Shown: positions 38,174-46,642, counted from the first letter of the stretch. The stretch is DNA of 64,000 nt from Streptomyces fragilis (GCF_003112515.1 NZ_BEVZ01000002.1:62001-126000), one strand, 5' to 3'. Made by a program: numbers and translations. Notes: a model not told the origin generated them from the letters alone.

Positions 38174-41100
38174 ATGCAGAGCCCGTCGGACCGTCACGAG
38201 TACCCCGCACACTGGGAAGCCGACGTGGTGCTCCGCGACGGCGGCATCACCCACGTCCGGCCCATCACCGCGGACGACGCGGAGCGCCTGGTCAGCTTCT
38301 ACGAGCAGGTCTCCGACGAGTCGAAGTACCTGCGCTTCTTCTCGCCGTACCCGCGCCTGTCCGCCAAGGACGTGCACCGCTTCACCCACCACGACTACGT
38401 GGACCGGGTCGGCCTCGCCGCCACCGTGGGCGGCGAGTTCATCGCCACCGTCCGCTACGACCGGGTCGACGCCGCCGGCATGCCCGCCTCCGCGCCCGCC
38501 GACGAGGCCGAGGTCGCCTTCCTGGTCCAGGACGCGCACCAGGGCCGCGGGGTCGCCTCCGCGCTGCTGGAGCACATCGCCGCGGTGGCCCGGGAGCGGG
38601 GCGTGCGCCGCTTCGCCGCCGAGGTGCTGCCGGGCAACACCAAGATGATCAAGGTGTTCACGGACGCCGGGTACGCGCAGAAACGCAGCTTCGAGGAGGG
38701 CGTGGTCCGCCTCCACCTCGACCTCGAACCCACCGGCCGCTCGCTCGCCGTCCAGCAGGCCCGTGAACAGCGTGCCGAGGCGCGCTCCGTGCGCCGGCTG
38801 CTCGCGCCCGGGTCGGTGGCCGTGATCGGAGTGAGCCGCTCGCCCGGCGGCGTCGGCCGCGGCGTGCTGGAGCACCTGCGCGAGGGCGGCTTCACCGGCT
38901 CGTTGCACGCCGTCAACGCCTCCTTCCCCGAGGACCTCGCCGACGTCGACGGCGTCCCCGCGCGCCGTTCGCTGGCCGAGATCGACGGACCCGTCGACCT
39001 CGCCGTGGTGGCCGTGCCCGCCGACCGGGTGCCCGAGGTGGTCGACGAGTGTGGGGCGCACGGCGTGCAGGGGATGGTGGTGCTCTCCGCCGGGTACGCC
39101 GAGCTCGGACCCGAAGGGCTCGAACGGCAGCGCCAACTCGTGCGCCGGGCACGCGCGTTCGGCATGCGCGTGATCGGCCCCAACGCGTTCGGCGTGGTGA
39201 ACACCGCCGACGGGGTCCGCCTCAACGCCTCCCTCGCCCCCGAGATGCCCCGGGCCGGACGGATCGGCCTGTTCACCCAGTCCGGGGCCATCGGCGTCGC
39301 CCTGCTGTCCCGCCTGCACCGGCGCGACGGCGGGGTCACCGGCGTCACCGGCGTCTCCACCTTCGTCTCGGCGGGCAACCGCGCCGACGTCTCCGGCAAC
39401 GACGTGCTGCAGTACTGGTACGACGACCCGGAGACCGACGTCGCGCTGATGTACCTCGAATCCATCGGCAACCCGCGGAAGTTCAACCGCCTCGCGCGGC
39501 GCACCGCCGCCGCCAAGCCGCTCGTCGTGGTGCAGGGCGCGCGGCACAGCGGCGTGCCGCAGGGGCACGCCGTGCGCGCGACCCGGCTGCCGCACGACAC
39601 CGTCTCCGCGCTGCTGCGCCAGGCCGGGGTGATCCGCGTCGACACCATCACCGAACTGGTCGACGCCGGGCTGCTGCTGGCCCGCCAGCCGCTGCCGGCC
39701 GGGCCGCGGGTGGCGATCCTCGGCAACTCCGAGTCGCTGGGCCTGCTCACCTACGACGCCTGCCTCGCCGAGGGCCTCGAGCCGCTGCGCCCGCTGGACC
39801 TCACCACGGCCGCCACCCCGGACGACTTCCACCGGGCGCTCTCCCGCGCCCTGGCCGACCCGGGCTGCGACGCCGTGGTCGTCACCGCCATCCCGCGCAT
39901 CGACGAGGCGACCGGCGTCGGCGGCGCGGCAGCCGATGCGGAACTCGCCGAGGCGCTGCGCAGCGCGGGGGCGCAGGCGCCCGACAAGCCCGTCCTGGTG
40001 GTGCACGTCGAGCTCGGCGGTCTCGCCGAGGCGCTCTCCGCCGCCGCGGTCACCGCGCCCCGGCCCCTCTCCGGCGAGGGAGCCCGGCTCGCCGGAGAGG
40101 CCGCACCGCCGCGGACCCCGGCGGACGCGGAGGCCGGGGGAACGAAGCCCGACGAGACGCGCCAGCGGCTGATCCCCGCCTACCCCGCCGCCGAGCGCGC
40201 GGTCCGCGCCCTCGCCGAGGCGGTCCGTTACGCCGACTGGCGCCGGTCGGCCGCGGACTCCGGGAGGGTGCCGGAGTTCGAGGACATCGACGAGAAGGAG
40301 ACCGCGGCCTTCGTCGAGACCCTCCTCGCCCGCACCGCCGTCACCGCCCCGGCCGAGGGAAGCGGCCCGGACGCCCGCATCGCCGTCCCGGACACCCGCA
40401 TCGCCGTCCCGGACGCCCGGCCGGCCGTCCCGGACGCCCGGACCGCCGTCGCGTACCCCCGGATCCCAGGGCCGGACGCCGTCCCCGGAGCCCTGGGCCC
40501 CGACCTCGGTCCCGAGGACACCCGCGCCCTGCTGCGCCGCTACGGCATCCCGGTGCGCCGCGCCGTCCCCGCGCCCACCGCGGACGAGGCCGTCGCCGCC
40601 GCCGGACGGCTCGGCTTCCCGGTGGCGCTCAAGACCACCGCCCCCCACCTGCGGCACCGCGCCGACCTCGGCGGCGTCCGCCTCGACCTCGCCGACGAGG
40701 AGCAGGTGCGCCGCGCCTTCGCCGAGCTGGCCGAACTGTTCGGCGGGGCCGACGAGGTCCGGCCGGTGGTCCAGCAGATGGCGCCGCGCGGCGTGGACAC
40801 CGTGGTGCGCGCGGTCATCGACCCCGCCGCCGGGCCGGTCCTCTCCTTCGGCCTGGCCGGCGCCCCCTCCCAGTTGCTGGGCGACCTCTCGCACCGGCTG
40901 ATCCCGGTCGCCGACCGGGACGCCGCCTCGATGATCCGTTCGGTGCGCACCGCCCCGCTCCTGTTCGGCTGGCGCGGAGCCGCCCCCGTGGACACCGACG
41001 CCCTGGAACAGCTGCTCCTGCGGGTGTCCCGGCTGGTGGACGACCACCCGGAGGTGGTGGCCGTCACGCTGGAGCCCGTGGTCGTCGCCCCCCGCGGCGT

Positions 41101-41182
41101 GAGCGTGCTCGGCGCCTCGGTACGGCTGGCGCCGCCGCCCGCCCGTGACGACCAGGGACCGCGTACGCTGCCGGAGTACTGA
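38174..41182 (+). CDS. Pat-type protein acetyltransferase fused to acyl-CoA synthetase (ADP-forming)
   Basis: 1002 residues. Order of parts: N-terminal GNAT acetyltransferase (about 20-180, with VQDAHQGRGVASALLEHIA for acetyl-CoA binding), CoA-binding and succinyl-CoA ligase-like domains (from LLAPGSVAVIGVSRSPGGVG, ~210 to ~640), a variable linker, and an ATP-grasp-like domain (~775-990, FPVALKTTAPHLRHRADLGG). In Salmonella Pat the GNAT part is C-terminal; the reversed order is known in streptomycete PatA. These enzymes acetylate and switch off acetyl-CoA synthetase and other targets. The linker holds an 8-residue repeat (PDARIAVP-like, about 735-765). TAGGCT lies 6 nt before ATG: leaderless. 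Confidence 0.93.
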   Translation: MQSPSDRHEYPAHWEADVVLRDGGITHVRPITADDAERLVSFYEQVSDESKYLRFFSPYPRLSAKDVHRFTHHDYVDRVGLAATVGGEFIATVRYDRVDAAGMPASAPADEAEVAFLVQDAHQGRGVASALLEHIAAVARERGVRRFAAEVLPGNTKMIKVFTDAGYAQKRSFEEGVVRLHLDLEPTGRSLAVQQAREQRAEARSVRRLLAPGSVAVIGVSRSPGGVGRGVLEHLREGGFTGSLHAVNASFPEDLADVDGVPARRSLAEIDGPVDLAVVAVPADRVPEVVDECGAHGVQGMVVLSAGYAELGPEGLERQRQLVRRARAFGMRVIGPNAFGVVNTADGVRLNASLAPEMPRAGRIGLFTQSGAIGVALLSRLHRRDGGVTGVTGVSTFVSAGNRADVSGNDVLQYWYDDPETDVALMYLESIGNPRKFNRLARRTAAAKPLVVVQGARHSGVPQGHAVRATRLPHDTVSALLRQAGVIRVDTITELVDAGLLLARQPLPAGPRVAILGNSESLGLLTYDACLAEGLEPLRPLDLTTAATPDDFHRALSRALADPGCDAVVVTAIPRIDEATGVGGAAADAELAEALRSAGAQAPDKPVLVVHVELGGLAEALSAAAVTAPRPLSGEGARLAGEAAPPRTPADAEAGGTKPDETRQRLIPAYPAAERAVRALAEAVRYADWRRSAADSGRVPEFEDIDEKETAAFVETLLARTAVTAPAEGSGPDARIAVPDTRIAVPDARPAVPDARTAVAYPRIPGPDAVPGALGPDLGPEDTRALLRRYGIPVRRAVPAPTADEAVAAAGRLGFPVALKTTAPHLRHRADLGGVRLDLADEEQVRRAFAELAELFGGADEVRPVVQQMAPRGVDTVVRAVIDPAAGPVLSFGLAGAPSQLLGDLSHRLIPVADRDAASMIRSVRTAPLLFGWRGAAPVDTDALEQLLLRVSRLVDDHPEVVAVTLEPVVVAPRGVSVLGASVRLAPPPARDDQGPRTLPEY

Positions 41183-41268
41183 CCGGCCGGGCCCAGGACC
41201 CCGCGGGGACGGACCGGAGCGCTCCAGGGCGGTCCGGACAGTCCGTGCGCCGCCGTAGGATGGACGGC

Positions 41269-41856
41269 ATGGCCAAGACCAGTACGACGACCCAGGGGCT
41301 GCGCGCGGCGATCGAGCGCAGCGGCTACTACCCGGCCCTCGTGGCCGAGGCGGTGGAGTCCGCCGTGGGCGGCGAGCCCGTCCGGTCGTTCCTGGTCCAT
41401 CAGGAGACCACGTTCGACGCCAACGAGGTCCGCCGCCACGTGACGGTGCTGGTGCTCACCGGCAACCGTTTCATCGTCAGCCACACCGACGAGCAGAACG
41501 CCGACAGCACCTCGCCCTCCCCGTACGCGACGACGTCCACCGAGTCGGTGAAGCTGGAGAAGATCGCCTCCGTGGTGGTCAGCCGCGTCGTCGCCGACCC
41601 GGAGACGTACACGCCGGGCCGGATGCCCCGCGAGGTCGTGCTGACCATCGGCTGGGGCGCGGTCGCCCGCATCGACCTGGAGCCCGCCGCCTGCGGCGAC
41701 CCCAACTGCGACGCCGACCACGGCTACACCGGCAGCTCCACCGCCGACGACCTCACCCTGCGCGTCAGCGAGGCCGGGGACGGCCCGGAGACGGTCGCCC
41801 AGGCCCTCGCCTTCGCCCAGGCGCTCTCCGAGGCGATCGCGGACACCGCCCGCTGA
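41269..41856 (+). CDS. DUF5998 family protein
   Basis: 195 residues. Conserved features are VRSFLVHQETTFDANEVRRHVTVLVLTGNRFIVSHTDE and CGDPNCDADHGYTGS. Found throughout Streptomyces next to an alkaline-phosphatase-superfamily gene, as here; no established activity. ATG 41269 is exactly 7 nt after TAGGAT (41256-41261), so the transcript is probably leaderless; an in-frame upstream ATG at 41245 would precede the promoter. Its TGA overlaps the next ATG (TGATG). Confidence 0.9.
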   Translation: MAKTSTTTQGLRAAIERSGYYPALVAEAVESAVGGEPVRSFLVHQETTFDANEVRRHVTVLVLTGNRFIVSHTDEQNADSTSPSPYATTSTESVKLEKIASVVVSRVVADPETYTPGRMPREVVLTIGWGAVARIDLEPAACGDPNCDADHGYTGSSTADDLTLRVSEAGDGPETVAQALAFAQALSEAIADTAR

Positions 41857-43079
41857 TGTCCCACGCCGCATGGGACGACTGGGAGCGGGCCACCGCCGCC
41901 TCCGCCCCCGGCCATCCGGAGCCGTTGCCCCTGTCCTCCGCGCCCGTCCCGCAGTACGGCAGCGGATCGCTGGCCGACCTGCTGCCCACCCTGGCCGCCG
42001 GGATGGGCGTGCCGGACGTCGCGGCCGCCATACCGGAGCTGGCGCCGGCCGACCGGGCCTGCGTCTTCCTGATCGACGGCCTCGGCTGGGAGCAGCTGAA
42101 GGCGCACCCGGACGAGGCGCCCTTCATGACGTCCCTGCTGGCCTCCTCGCGCGGCGGCACCGGCCGCCCGCTGACGGCCGGCTATCCCGCCACCACCGCC
42201 ACCTCCCTGGCGTCGGTCGGCACCGGCCTGCCGCCGGGGGCCCACGGCCTGCCGGGCTACACGGTCCGCAACCCGGAGACCGGCGAGCTGATGAACCAGC
42301 TCCGCTGGAACCCGTGGACGTCCCCCGCGGACTGGCAGCCCCACCCCACCGTCTTCCGGATGGCGGAGGCGGCCGGCGTGCACACCGCGCAGGTGTCGTC
42401 GCCGGCCTTCGCCTCCACCCCGCTCACCCAGGTCGCGCTCAGCGGCGGCACCTTCCACGGCCGCCTCGCCGGCGAGGAGCGGATGGACCTCGCGGCCGAA
42501 CAGCTCGCCGCGGGCGACCGCGCCCTGGTCTACACGTACTACTCCGAGGTGGACGGCGCCGGGCACCGGTTCGGCGTCGACTCCGACACCTGGCGCGGGC
42601 AGCTCGGCTACGTCGACCGGCTGGTGCAGCGCCTCGCCGAGCAGTTGCCGGCCCGCAGCGCCCTCTACGTCACCGCCGACCACGGCATGATCGACGTGCC
42701 CTTCGACGAGGAGCACCGCATCGACGTCGACGAGGACTGGGAGCTCAAGGCGGGCGTCGCCCTGCTGGGCGGCGAGGGCCGCGCCCGGCACGTCTACGCG
42801 GTGCCGGGTGCGGCCGGCGACGTCCTCACCGTGTGGCGCGAGGTCCTCGGCGAGCAGTTCTGGATCGCCTCCCGGGACGAGGCGATCGAGGCCGGCTGGT
42901 TCGGCCCGCGGATCGACGAGCGGGTGTACGCCCGCCTCGGCGACGTGATCGCGGCCGCCCGGGACGACGTCCTGCTGATCGCCTCCCGGCGTGAGCCGAA
43001 GGAGTCGCTGATGACCGGGAACCACGGCTCGATGACCCCGGCCGAGCAGCTCGTCCCGCTCCTGGAAGTCCGCACCTGA
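41856..43079 (+). CDS. Alkaline phosphatase superfamily (nucleotide pyrophosphatase-like) enzyme
   Basis: 407 residues. Metal and nucleophile motifs of the superfamily are visible: FLIDGLGWEQL (Asp), GYPATTATSLASVGTG (Thr nucleophile region), YYSEVDGAGHRFGVDS (Asp, His), VTADHGMID (Asp-His) and the last MTGNHGSMTP (His). Such type I phosphodiesterase/pyrophosphatase proteins hydrolyse nucleotide or phosphonate esters; the substrate is unknown. Coupled by a one-base overlap to the DUF5998 gene. Confidence 0.9.
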   Translation: MSHAAWDDWERATAASAPGHPEPLPLSSAPVPQYGSGSLADLLPTLAAGMGVPDVAAAIPELAPADRACVFLIDGLGWEQLKAHPDEAPFMTSLLASSRGGTGRPLTAGYPATTATSLASVGTGLPPGAHGLPGYTVRNPETGELMNQLRWNPWTSPADWQPHPTVFRMAEAAGVHTAQVSSPAFASTPLTQVALSGGTFHGRLAGEERMDLAAEQLAAGDRALVYTYYSEVDGAGHRFGVDSDTWRGQLGYVDRLVQRLAEQLPARSALYVTADHGMIDVPFDEEHRIDVDEDWELKAGVALLGGEGRARHVYAVPGAAGDVLTVWREVLGEQFWIASRDEAIEAGWFGPRIDERVYARLGDVIAAARDDVLLIASRREPKESLMTGNHGSMTPAEQLVPLLEVRT

Positions 43080-43183
43080 CGGCCGCACGCCGTCCCCCGT
43101 TCCCCCGCCTCCCCATCTCCTCGCCCCCCGCCACCGTCCCCCTTCCCGGCGCGCCGACCTGACCGAAAGGCCCTCGACCTGTC

Positions 43184-43360
43184 ATGCCAGAGCTGGTGTT
43201 CTTCTCCGGGACGATGGACTGCGGCAAGTCGACCGACTCTCTTGGGTATTCGCCACAGGTTGGTCGGGCGGCGGACGGTGCTGGCCGGTTGGGCTGCGGT
43301 CTTGTCCGCGCTGACGGCGTTGTCCACGTAGGTTCGTCGGGGAAGGACCCGCGTTGCTGA
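43184..43360 (+). pseudogene. Relic native 5' end of tdk, now a 58-codon leader ORF
   Basis: The first 17 codons (43184-43234) encode MPELVFFSGTMDCGKST, the thymidine kinase N-terminus with its P-loop, then the sequence changes abruptly. The frame stays open through foreign-looking DNA for 41 more codons and ends in TGA at 43358-43360, overlapping the ATG of the functional tdk by one base. The native purine-rich site (CCGAAAGG) precedes it. It may still be translated and pass ribosomes to tdk. Confidence 0.85.
43235..43359. other. Insertion scar between the two tdk starts
   Basis: About 125 bp with no match to tdk or neighbours, containing CTCTTGGGTATTCGCCACAG. Best explained as the residual end of an integrated element that was deleted. 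Confidence 0.6.
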
Positions 43361-44019
43361 TGTCTGAGTTGGTCTTCTTCTCCGGAACGATGGACTGTGG
43401 AAAGTCAACTTTGGCGCTACAAATAGCACATAATCGTTCCGCTCGCGGGCTGGAGGGGCTGATCTTCACCCGTGACGACCGGGCAGGTGAGGGCAAGTTG
43501 TCGTCGCGTCTGGGGCTGGTGACCGACGCGGTCGAGGCGGGGTCCGGGTTCGACCTGTACGGGCACGTGGTGGACCGGCTCCAGCGCGGTGGCCGGGTCG
43601 ACTACGTGATCGCGGACGAGGCGCAGTTCCTCGCCCCCGAGCAGGTCGACCAGCTCGCGCGGATCGTGGACGACCTGGAGATGGACGTCTACGCCTTCGG
43701 CATCACCACCGACTTCCGCACCCGTCTCTTCCCCGGTTCGCAGCGGCTGATCGAACTCGCCGACCGGGTCGAGACGTTGCAGGTCGAGGCGCTGTGCTGG
43801 TGCGGCGCCCGGGCCACGCACAACGCGCGCACGGTGGGCGGCGTGATGGTGGTCGAGGGCGAGCAGGTCATGGTGGGCGACGTCGCCAACCAGCCCGACG
43901 AGATCGGCTACGAGGTCCTGTGCCGGCGTCACCACCGCAAGAGGATGACCAGTGTGACGGCACAGGCGGGGACGCTGTCGCCGGACGTGCTGCCTGTAGG
44001 TTCTGCCGACTGCCTTTGA
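43360..44019 (+). CDS. tdk: Thymidine kinase with replaced 5' end
   Basis: 219 residues. P-loop FFSGTMDCGKST, DRAGEGKLSSR, Walker B-like VIADEAQFLAPEQVDQLA, the zinc-site cysteines CWCGARATHNAR and CRRHHRK are all present, so it should phosphorylate thymidine. The first ~27 codons are recoded: they spell the same protein as the relic copy but with AT-richer codons (37 of 81 bases are G/C), for example CTA CAA ATA GCA CAT AAT. From about 43440 onward codon use is normal. GGAAGGA (43341-43347) lies 12 nt before ATG 43360; TTG 43354, 6 nt away, is an alternative start adding two residues. Confidence 0.93.
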   Translation: MSELVFFSGTMDCGKSTLALQIAHNRSARGLEGLIFTRDDRAGEGKLSSRLGLVTDAVEAGSGFDLYGHVVDRLQRGGRVDYVIADEAQFLAPEQVDQLARIVDDLEMDVYAFGITTDFRTRLFPGSQRLIELADRVETLQVEALCWCGARATHNARTVGGVMVVEGEQVMVGDVANQPDEIGYEVLCRRHHRKRMTSVTAQAGTLSPDVLPVGSADCL

Positions 44020-44419
44020 GGATGATGCGTGGGCGTCAGACTCCAAGAGCGGAACCATTGGACTGGTTGTCCGTCCCGGTCGATACGCCCTTCCGGGCCG
44101 CACGGAACCGACCCCAGGCCCTGATCCAGCTTCGCGCGATTGCGCGTTCCCCCGATCCGGTCGTCAGGCCACGGCCGGGTAGGGCTTGGCCGTGAGGCCG
44201 CCGAGCCAGGGACCCTGGAGGTGTTCGGCGCGCAGCCCGGTGCCCGTGACTGCCTGAGCGGCGAGCAGAGCGAGGGCGCCCTCGCTGGGGGCGACTGATG
44301 CCGGGTGCTCCGGGGGCGTGTGGTCGTCAGGGAATCCCTCCTCGTGCAGGACCTGCCGGGTGCGGTCACCGAAGTGGCCCCAGCGACGGTTGGCGAGCGG
44401 TTCCATGCCGCCGACGGGA
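44020..44419 (-). other. Decayed region after tdk
   Basis: No firm gene. On the minus strand an open frame (about 44408-44164) reads MEPLANRRWGHFGDRTRQVL and ends TAKPYPAVA; it looks like a real protein fragment but I do not recognise it. It stops right beside the MITE. Confidence 0.4.
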
Positions 44420-44585
44420 CTAGGGGGTGTCTGACCAATGCCCGCGGCGTCGCGGCGTCTGACACGCACGCTCGCGGCGTTGCCGAACCGCCCTGGCAGC
44501 TCCGCTACGAGGGCGCCGGTGCCTTGCGATCGCACGCACCGGACGCCGCTCCTTCTCCCGCGCTCATCGGTCGGACACTCCCTAG
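44420..44585. mobile_element. MITE-like element flanked by CTAG
   Basis: 166 bp with ends GGGGTGTCTGACCAATG (44424-44440) and, in reverse, GGAGTGTCCGACCGATG (44581-44565), matching at 14 of 17 positions, each flanked by CTAG as a probable target duplication. It has no transposase. The ends are like those of IS5-group elements of Streptomyces. Confidence 0.75.
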
Positions 44586-44869
44586 CTGTATTGCCTAGCG
44601 CGTTCCCGGAAGACGACCTGCGCCTTGTTCGGGGCCGAGGAGGCGGTGCAAGCGGGCGCCTTCGGTGAGGCGAGCAGCTCGAGAACGTCCGGGTGGGTGC
44701 CGACCCAGGTGCCGCCGATCTCCGGCTGAGGTTCGTCTCCGGGCCGGGCCGCCCTCGCCCACGGTGGTACAGCCCACGGTGGGAGAGCTCGCGGCGGGGA
44801 AGAGGCCGCGGGTACCATCCTCCAGGTCCCGCAACGGGCACCCGCACGACGCGACACAGGGAGCATGAC
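44586..44869. other. Upstream region of the devR-like gene, with a coding fragment
   Basis: On the minus strand, 44582 to about 44760 reads [20 protein letters not shown] and stops with a TAG that lies in the CTAG beside the MITE; it is an unrecognised C-terminal fragment. CCCACGGTGG occurs twice (44758-44767 and 44773-44782), 15 bp apart, and could be a regulator site for the devR-like promoter. Confidence 0.4.
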
Positions 44870-45568
44870 ATGACGGACGCCGAGCGGCCCGGTACCGGGG
44901 ACCCGATCCGGATCTTCCTGCTGGACGACCACGAGGTGGTACGGCGAGGGGTGCGCGACCTGCTGGACGACGAGCCGGACCTGTCCGTGGTGGGCGAGGC
45001 CGGCACGGTCGAACAGGCGCTGATACGCGTACCGGCCCTGCGACCGGACGTCGCCGTGCTCGACGTGCGTCTCCCGGACGGCGACGGGGTGACCGTCTGC
45101 CGCGAACTGCGGTCGCGCATGCCCGAGCTGGCTTGCCTGATGCTGACCTCGTTCGACGATGAGGAGGCGCTGCTGGACTCGATCATGGCGGGCGCGTCCG
45201 GTTATGTTCTGAAACAGATCCAGGGCTCCGACCTGCTGTCGGCCGTGCGCGCGGTCGCCCGGGGCCAGTCGCTGCTCGACCCGAGCGCCACCGCCAGGCT
45301 GATGGCCCGCCTGCGGAGCGGACCGGAGAAGAAGGAGGAGGAGCAGCAGGACGAGCTGGCGGGGCTGACCGAGCGGGAGCGGGAGATCCTGGCCCTCATC
45401 GGCGACGGGCTCACCAACCGGCAGATCGGCCAGCGGCTCTACCTCGCCGAGAAGACGGTGAAGAACCACATCTCCCGACTGCTCGCGAAGCTCGGCGTCG
45501 AGCGGCGCATCCAGGCCGCCGTCATCGCCACGCAGGCGAAGGACCGCCTGCGGCAGCGGACCGACTGA
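44870..45568 (+). CDS. DevR/DosR/OsdR-like response regulator
   Basis: 232 residues, NarL/LuxR type. Receiver domain: [20 protein letters not shown], phospho-acceptor Asp in [13 protein letters not shown], Thr in [16 protein letters not shown], Lys in YVLKQ. A charged linker leads to the LuxR helix-turn-helix ([40 protein letters not shown]). Phrases such as [23 protein letters not shown] and [16 protein letters not shown] match mycobacterial DevR (DosR), the hypoxia and nitric-oxide dormancy regulator, whose Streptomyces counterpart is OsdR. GGGAG lies 6 nt before the ATG. No partner kinase is encoded nearby. It probably controls the genes downstream. Confidence 0.92.
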   Translation: MTDAERPGTGDPIRIFLLDDHEVVRRGVRDLLDDEPDLSVVGEAGTVEQALIRVPALRPDVAVLDVRLPDGDGVTVCRELRSRMPELACLMLTSFDDEEALLDSIMAGASGYVLKQIQGSDLLSAVRAVARGQSLLDPSATARLMARLRSGPEKKEEEQQDELAGLTEREREILALIGDGLTNRQIGQRLYLAEKTVKNHISRLLAKLGVERRIQAAVIATQAKDRLRQRTD

Positions 45569-45597
45569 CCCCACCGCACCCGGCGGCCGCCGAGGCC

Positions 45598-45675
45598 GGG
45601 GACCCCGGGCCCACGGGCAGGACCCCCGGGCCCACGGGCGGGGACCCTCGGCCGTCGAGGTGGGACCAGTGGCCC
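45598..45675 (+). promoter_or_regulatory. Four operator-like boxes at 21-bp spacing (OsdR/DevR-type)
   Basis: Boxes begin at 45598, 45619, 45640 and 45661: GGGGACCCCGGGCCC, AGGACCCCCGGGCCC, GGGGACCCTCGGCCG, TGGGACCAGTGGCCC. The consensus GGGACC-N3-GGCCC resembles the DosR box (GGGACT-N-GTCCC core). Exact 21-bp phasing puts all four on the same DNA face, 55-130 bp before the usp ATG. Confidence 0.75.
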
Positions 45676-45730
45676 CTGCCGACGGTGGGGTGGTGAAGCG
45701 AAGACTCGGAGGAGTCTGAAGGAGGTCCCC

Positions 45731-46642
45731 ATGACCCGCACCATCACCGTCGGCCTGGACGGCTCACCGGAGAGCCTGGCCGCCGCCGACTGGGCTGCCC
45801 GCGAGGCGCTCCGGCGTGACCTGCCCCTGCTGCTGGTCAACGCCGAGGACTGGCAGCCGGCCGTCCACGTCTCCGTGACCCTGGCTGCGCCGATGCCGCC
45901 GAGTGACCTGCGGCAGGCCTACTCCGCGCGGCTCCTCGACGAGGCGCGCACCTATCTCGTCCGCCGTCACCCCGAGCTGCGGGTCGAGAGCCGGCAGACC
46001 ACCGGACAGCCTGTCTCGTCGCTGCTGGATGCCGCGGAGGACGCCGAGCTCCTGGTGCTGGGCTCGCGTGGTCTGGGGAGGATCGCCGGATTCCTGCTCG
46101 GTTCCTTCTCCCAGGCGGTGCTGGCCCGCAGCGAGCGGCCGGTGGTCGTCGTGCGGCCGGGCGTGTACGCGGAGGAACCGGCGGAGCGGCCGGCGGGCGA
46201 CGGAGCCGGCGTCCCGGCCACGGGGGAGATCGTCCTGGGCCTTGACCTGGAGAAGCCCGGTGACGAGGTGATCGCCTATGCCTTCGAGGCCGCCGCACGG
46301 AGCGGGGCGCCCCTGCGGGTCGTGCACGGCTGGACGATCCCGCCCTACTTCTACGGCGGAGACCTCATGCCCGAGATGCGCGAGGGCATGGCCGCGCGGG
46401 CTCCGCGCGAGCTGTCCGAGGTGCTGCGGCCGTGGCGGGAGAAGTTCCCCGACGTCGAGGTGATCGCGCAAGCCGTCGTCGGCGGAGCCGGATCCCACCT
46501 GATCGAGGCGTCGGGCGACGCGGCGCTGGTCGTCGTCGGCCGTCGGATCCGCCGGGCGGCGGCCGGCGCCCACATCGGCCCGGTCGCCCAGGCACTGCTG
46601 CACCACGCCGCCGCCCCGGTGGCCGTGGTTCCGCACGACTGA
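45731..46642 (+). CDS. Universal stress protein, two domains
   Basis: 303 residues made of two UspA domains. Domain 1 starts TITVGLDGSPESLAAADWAA and has the ATP motif G-2x-G-9x-GS (GSRGLGRIAGFLLGS). Domain 2 (from EIVLGLDLEKPGDEVIAYAF) has GRRIRRAAAGAHIG, where the second Gly is replaced, so it may not bind ATP. In mycobacteria such tandem Usps belong to the DosR regulon and act in persistence. AAGGAGG precedes the ATG. The four-box operator array lies just upstream. Confidence 0.93.
   Translation: MTRTITVGLDGSPESLAAADWAAREALRRDLPLLLVNAEDWQPAVHVSVTLAAPMPPSDLRQAYSARLLDEARTYLVRRHPELRVESRQTTGQPVSSLLDAAEDAELLVLGSRGLGRIAGFLLGSFSQAVLARSERPVVVVRPGVYAEEPAERPAGDGAGVPATGEIVLGLDLEKPGDEVIAYAFEAAARSGAPLRVVHGWTIPPYFYGGDLMPEMREGMAARAPRELSEVLRPWREKFPDVEVIAQAVVGGAGSHLIEASGDAALVVVGRRIRRAAAGAHIGPVAQALLHHAAAPVAVVPHD

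Noticed and set aside
45598..45675. CRISPR-like regularly spaced repeats
   Set aside because: Units of 15 bp with 6-bp spacers that are themselves similar; no cas genes; better explained as operator boxes.
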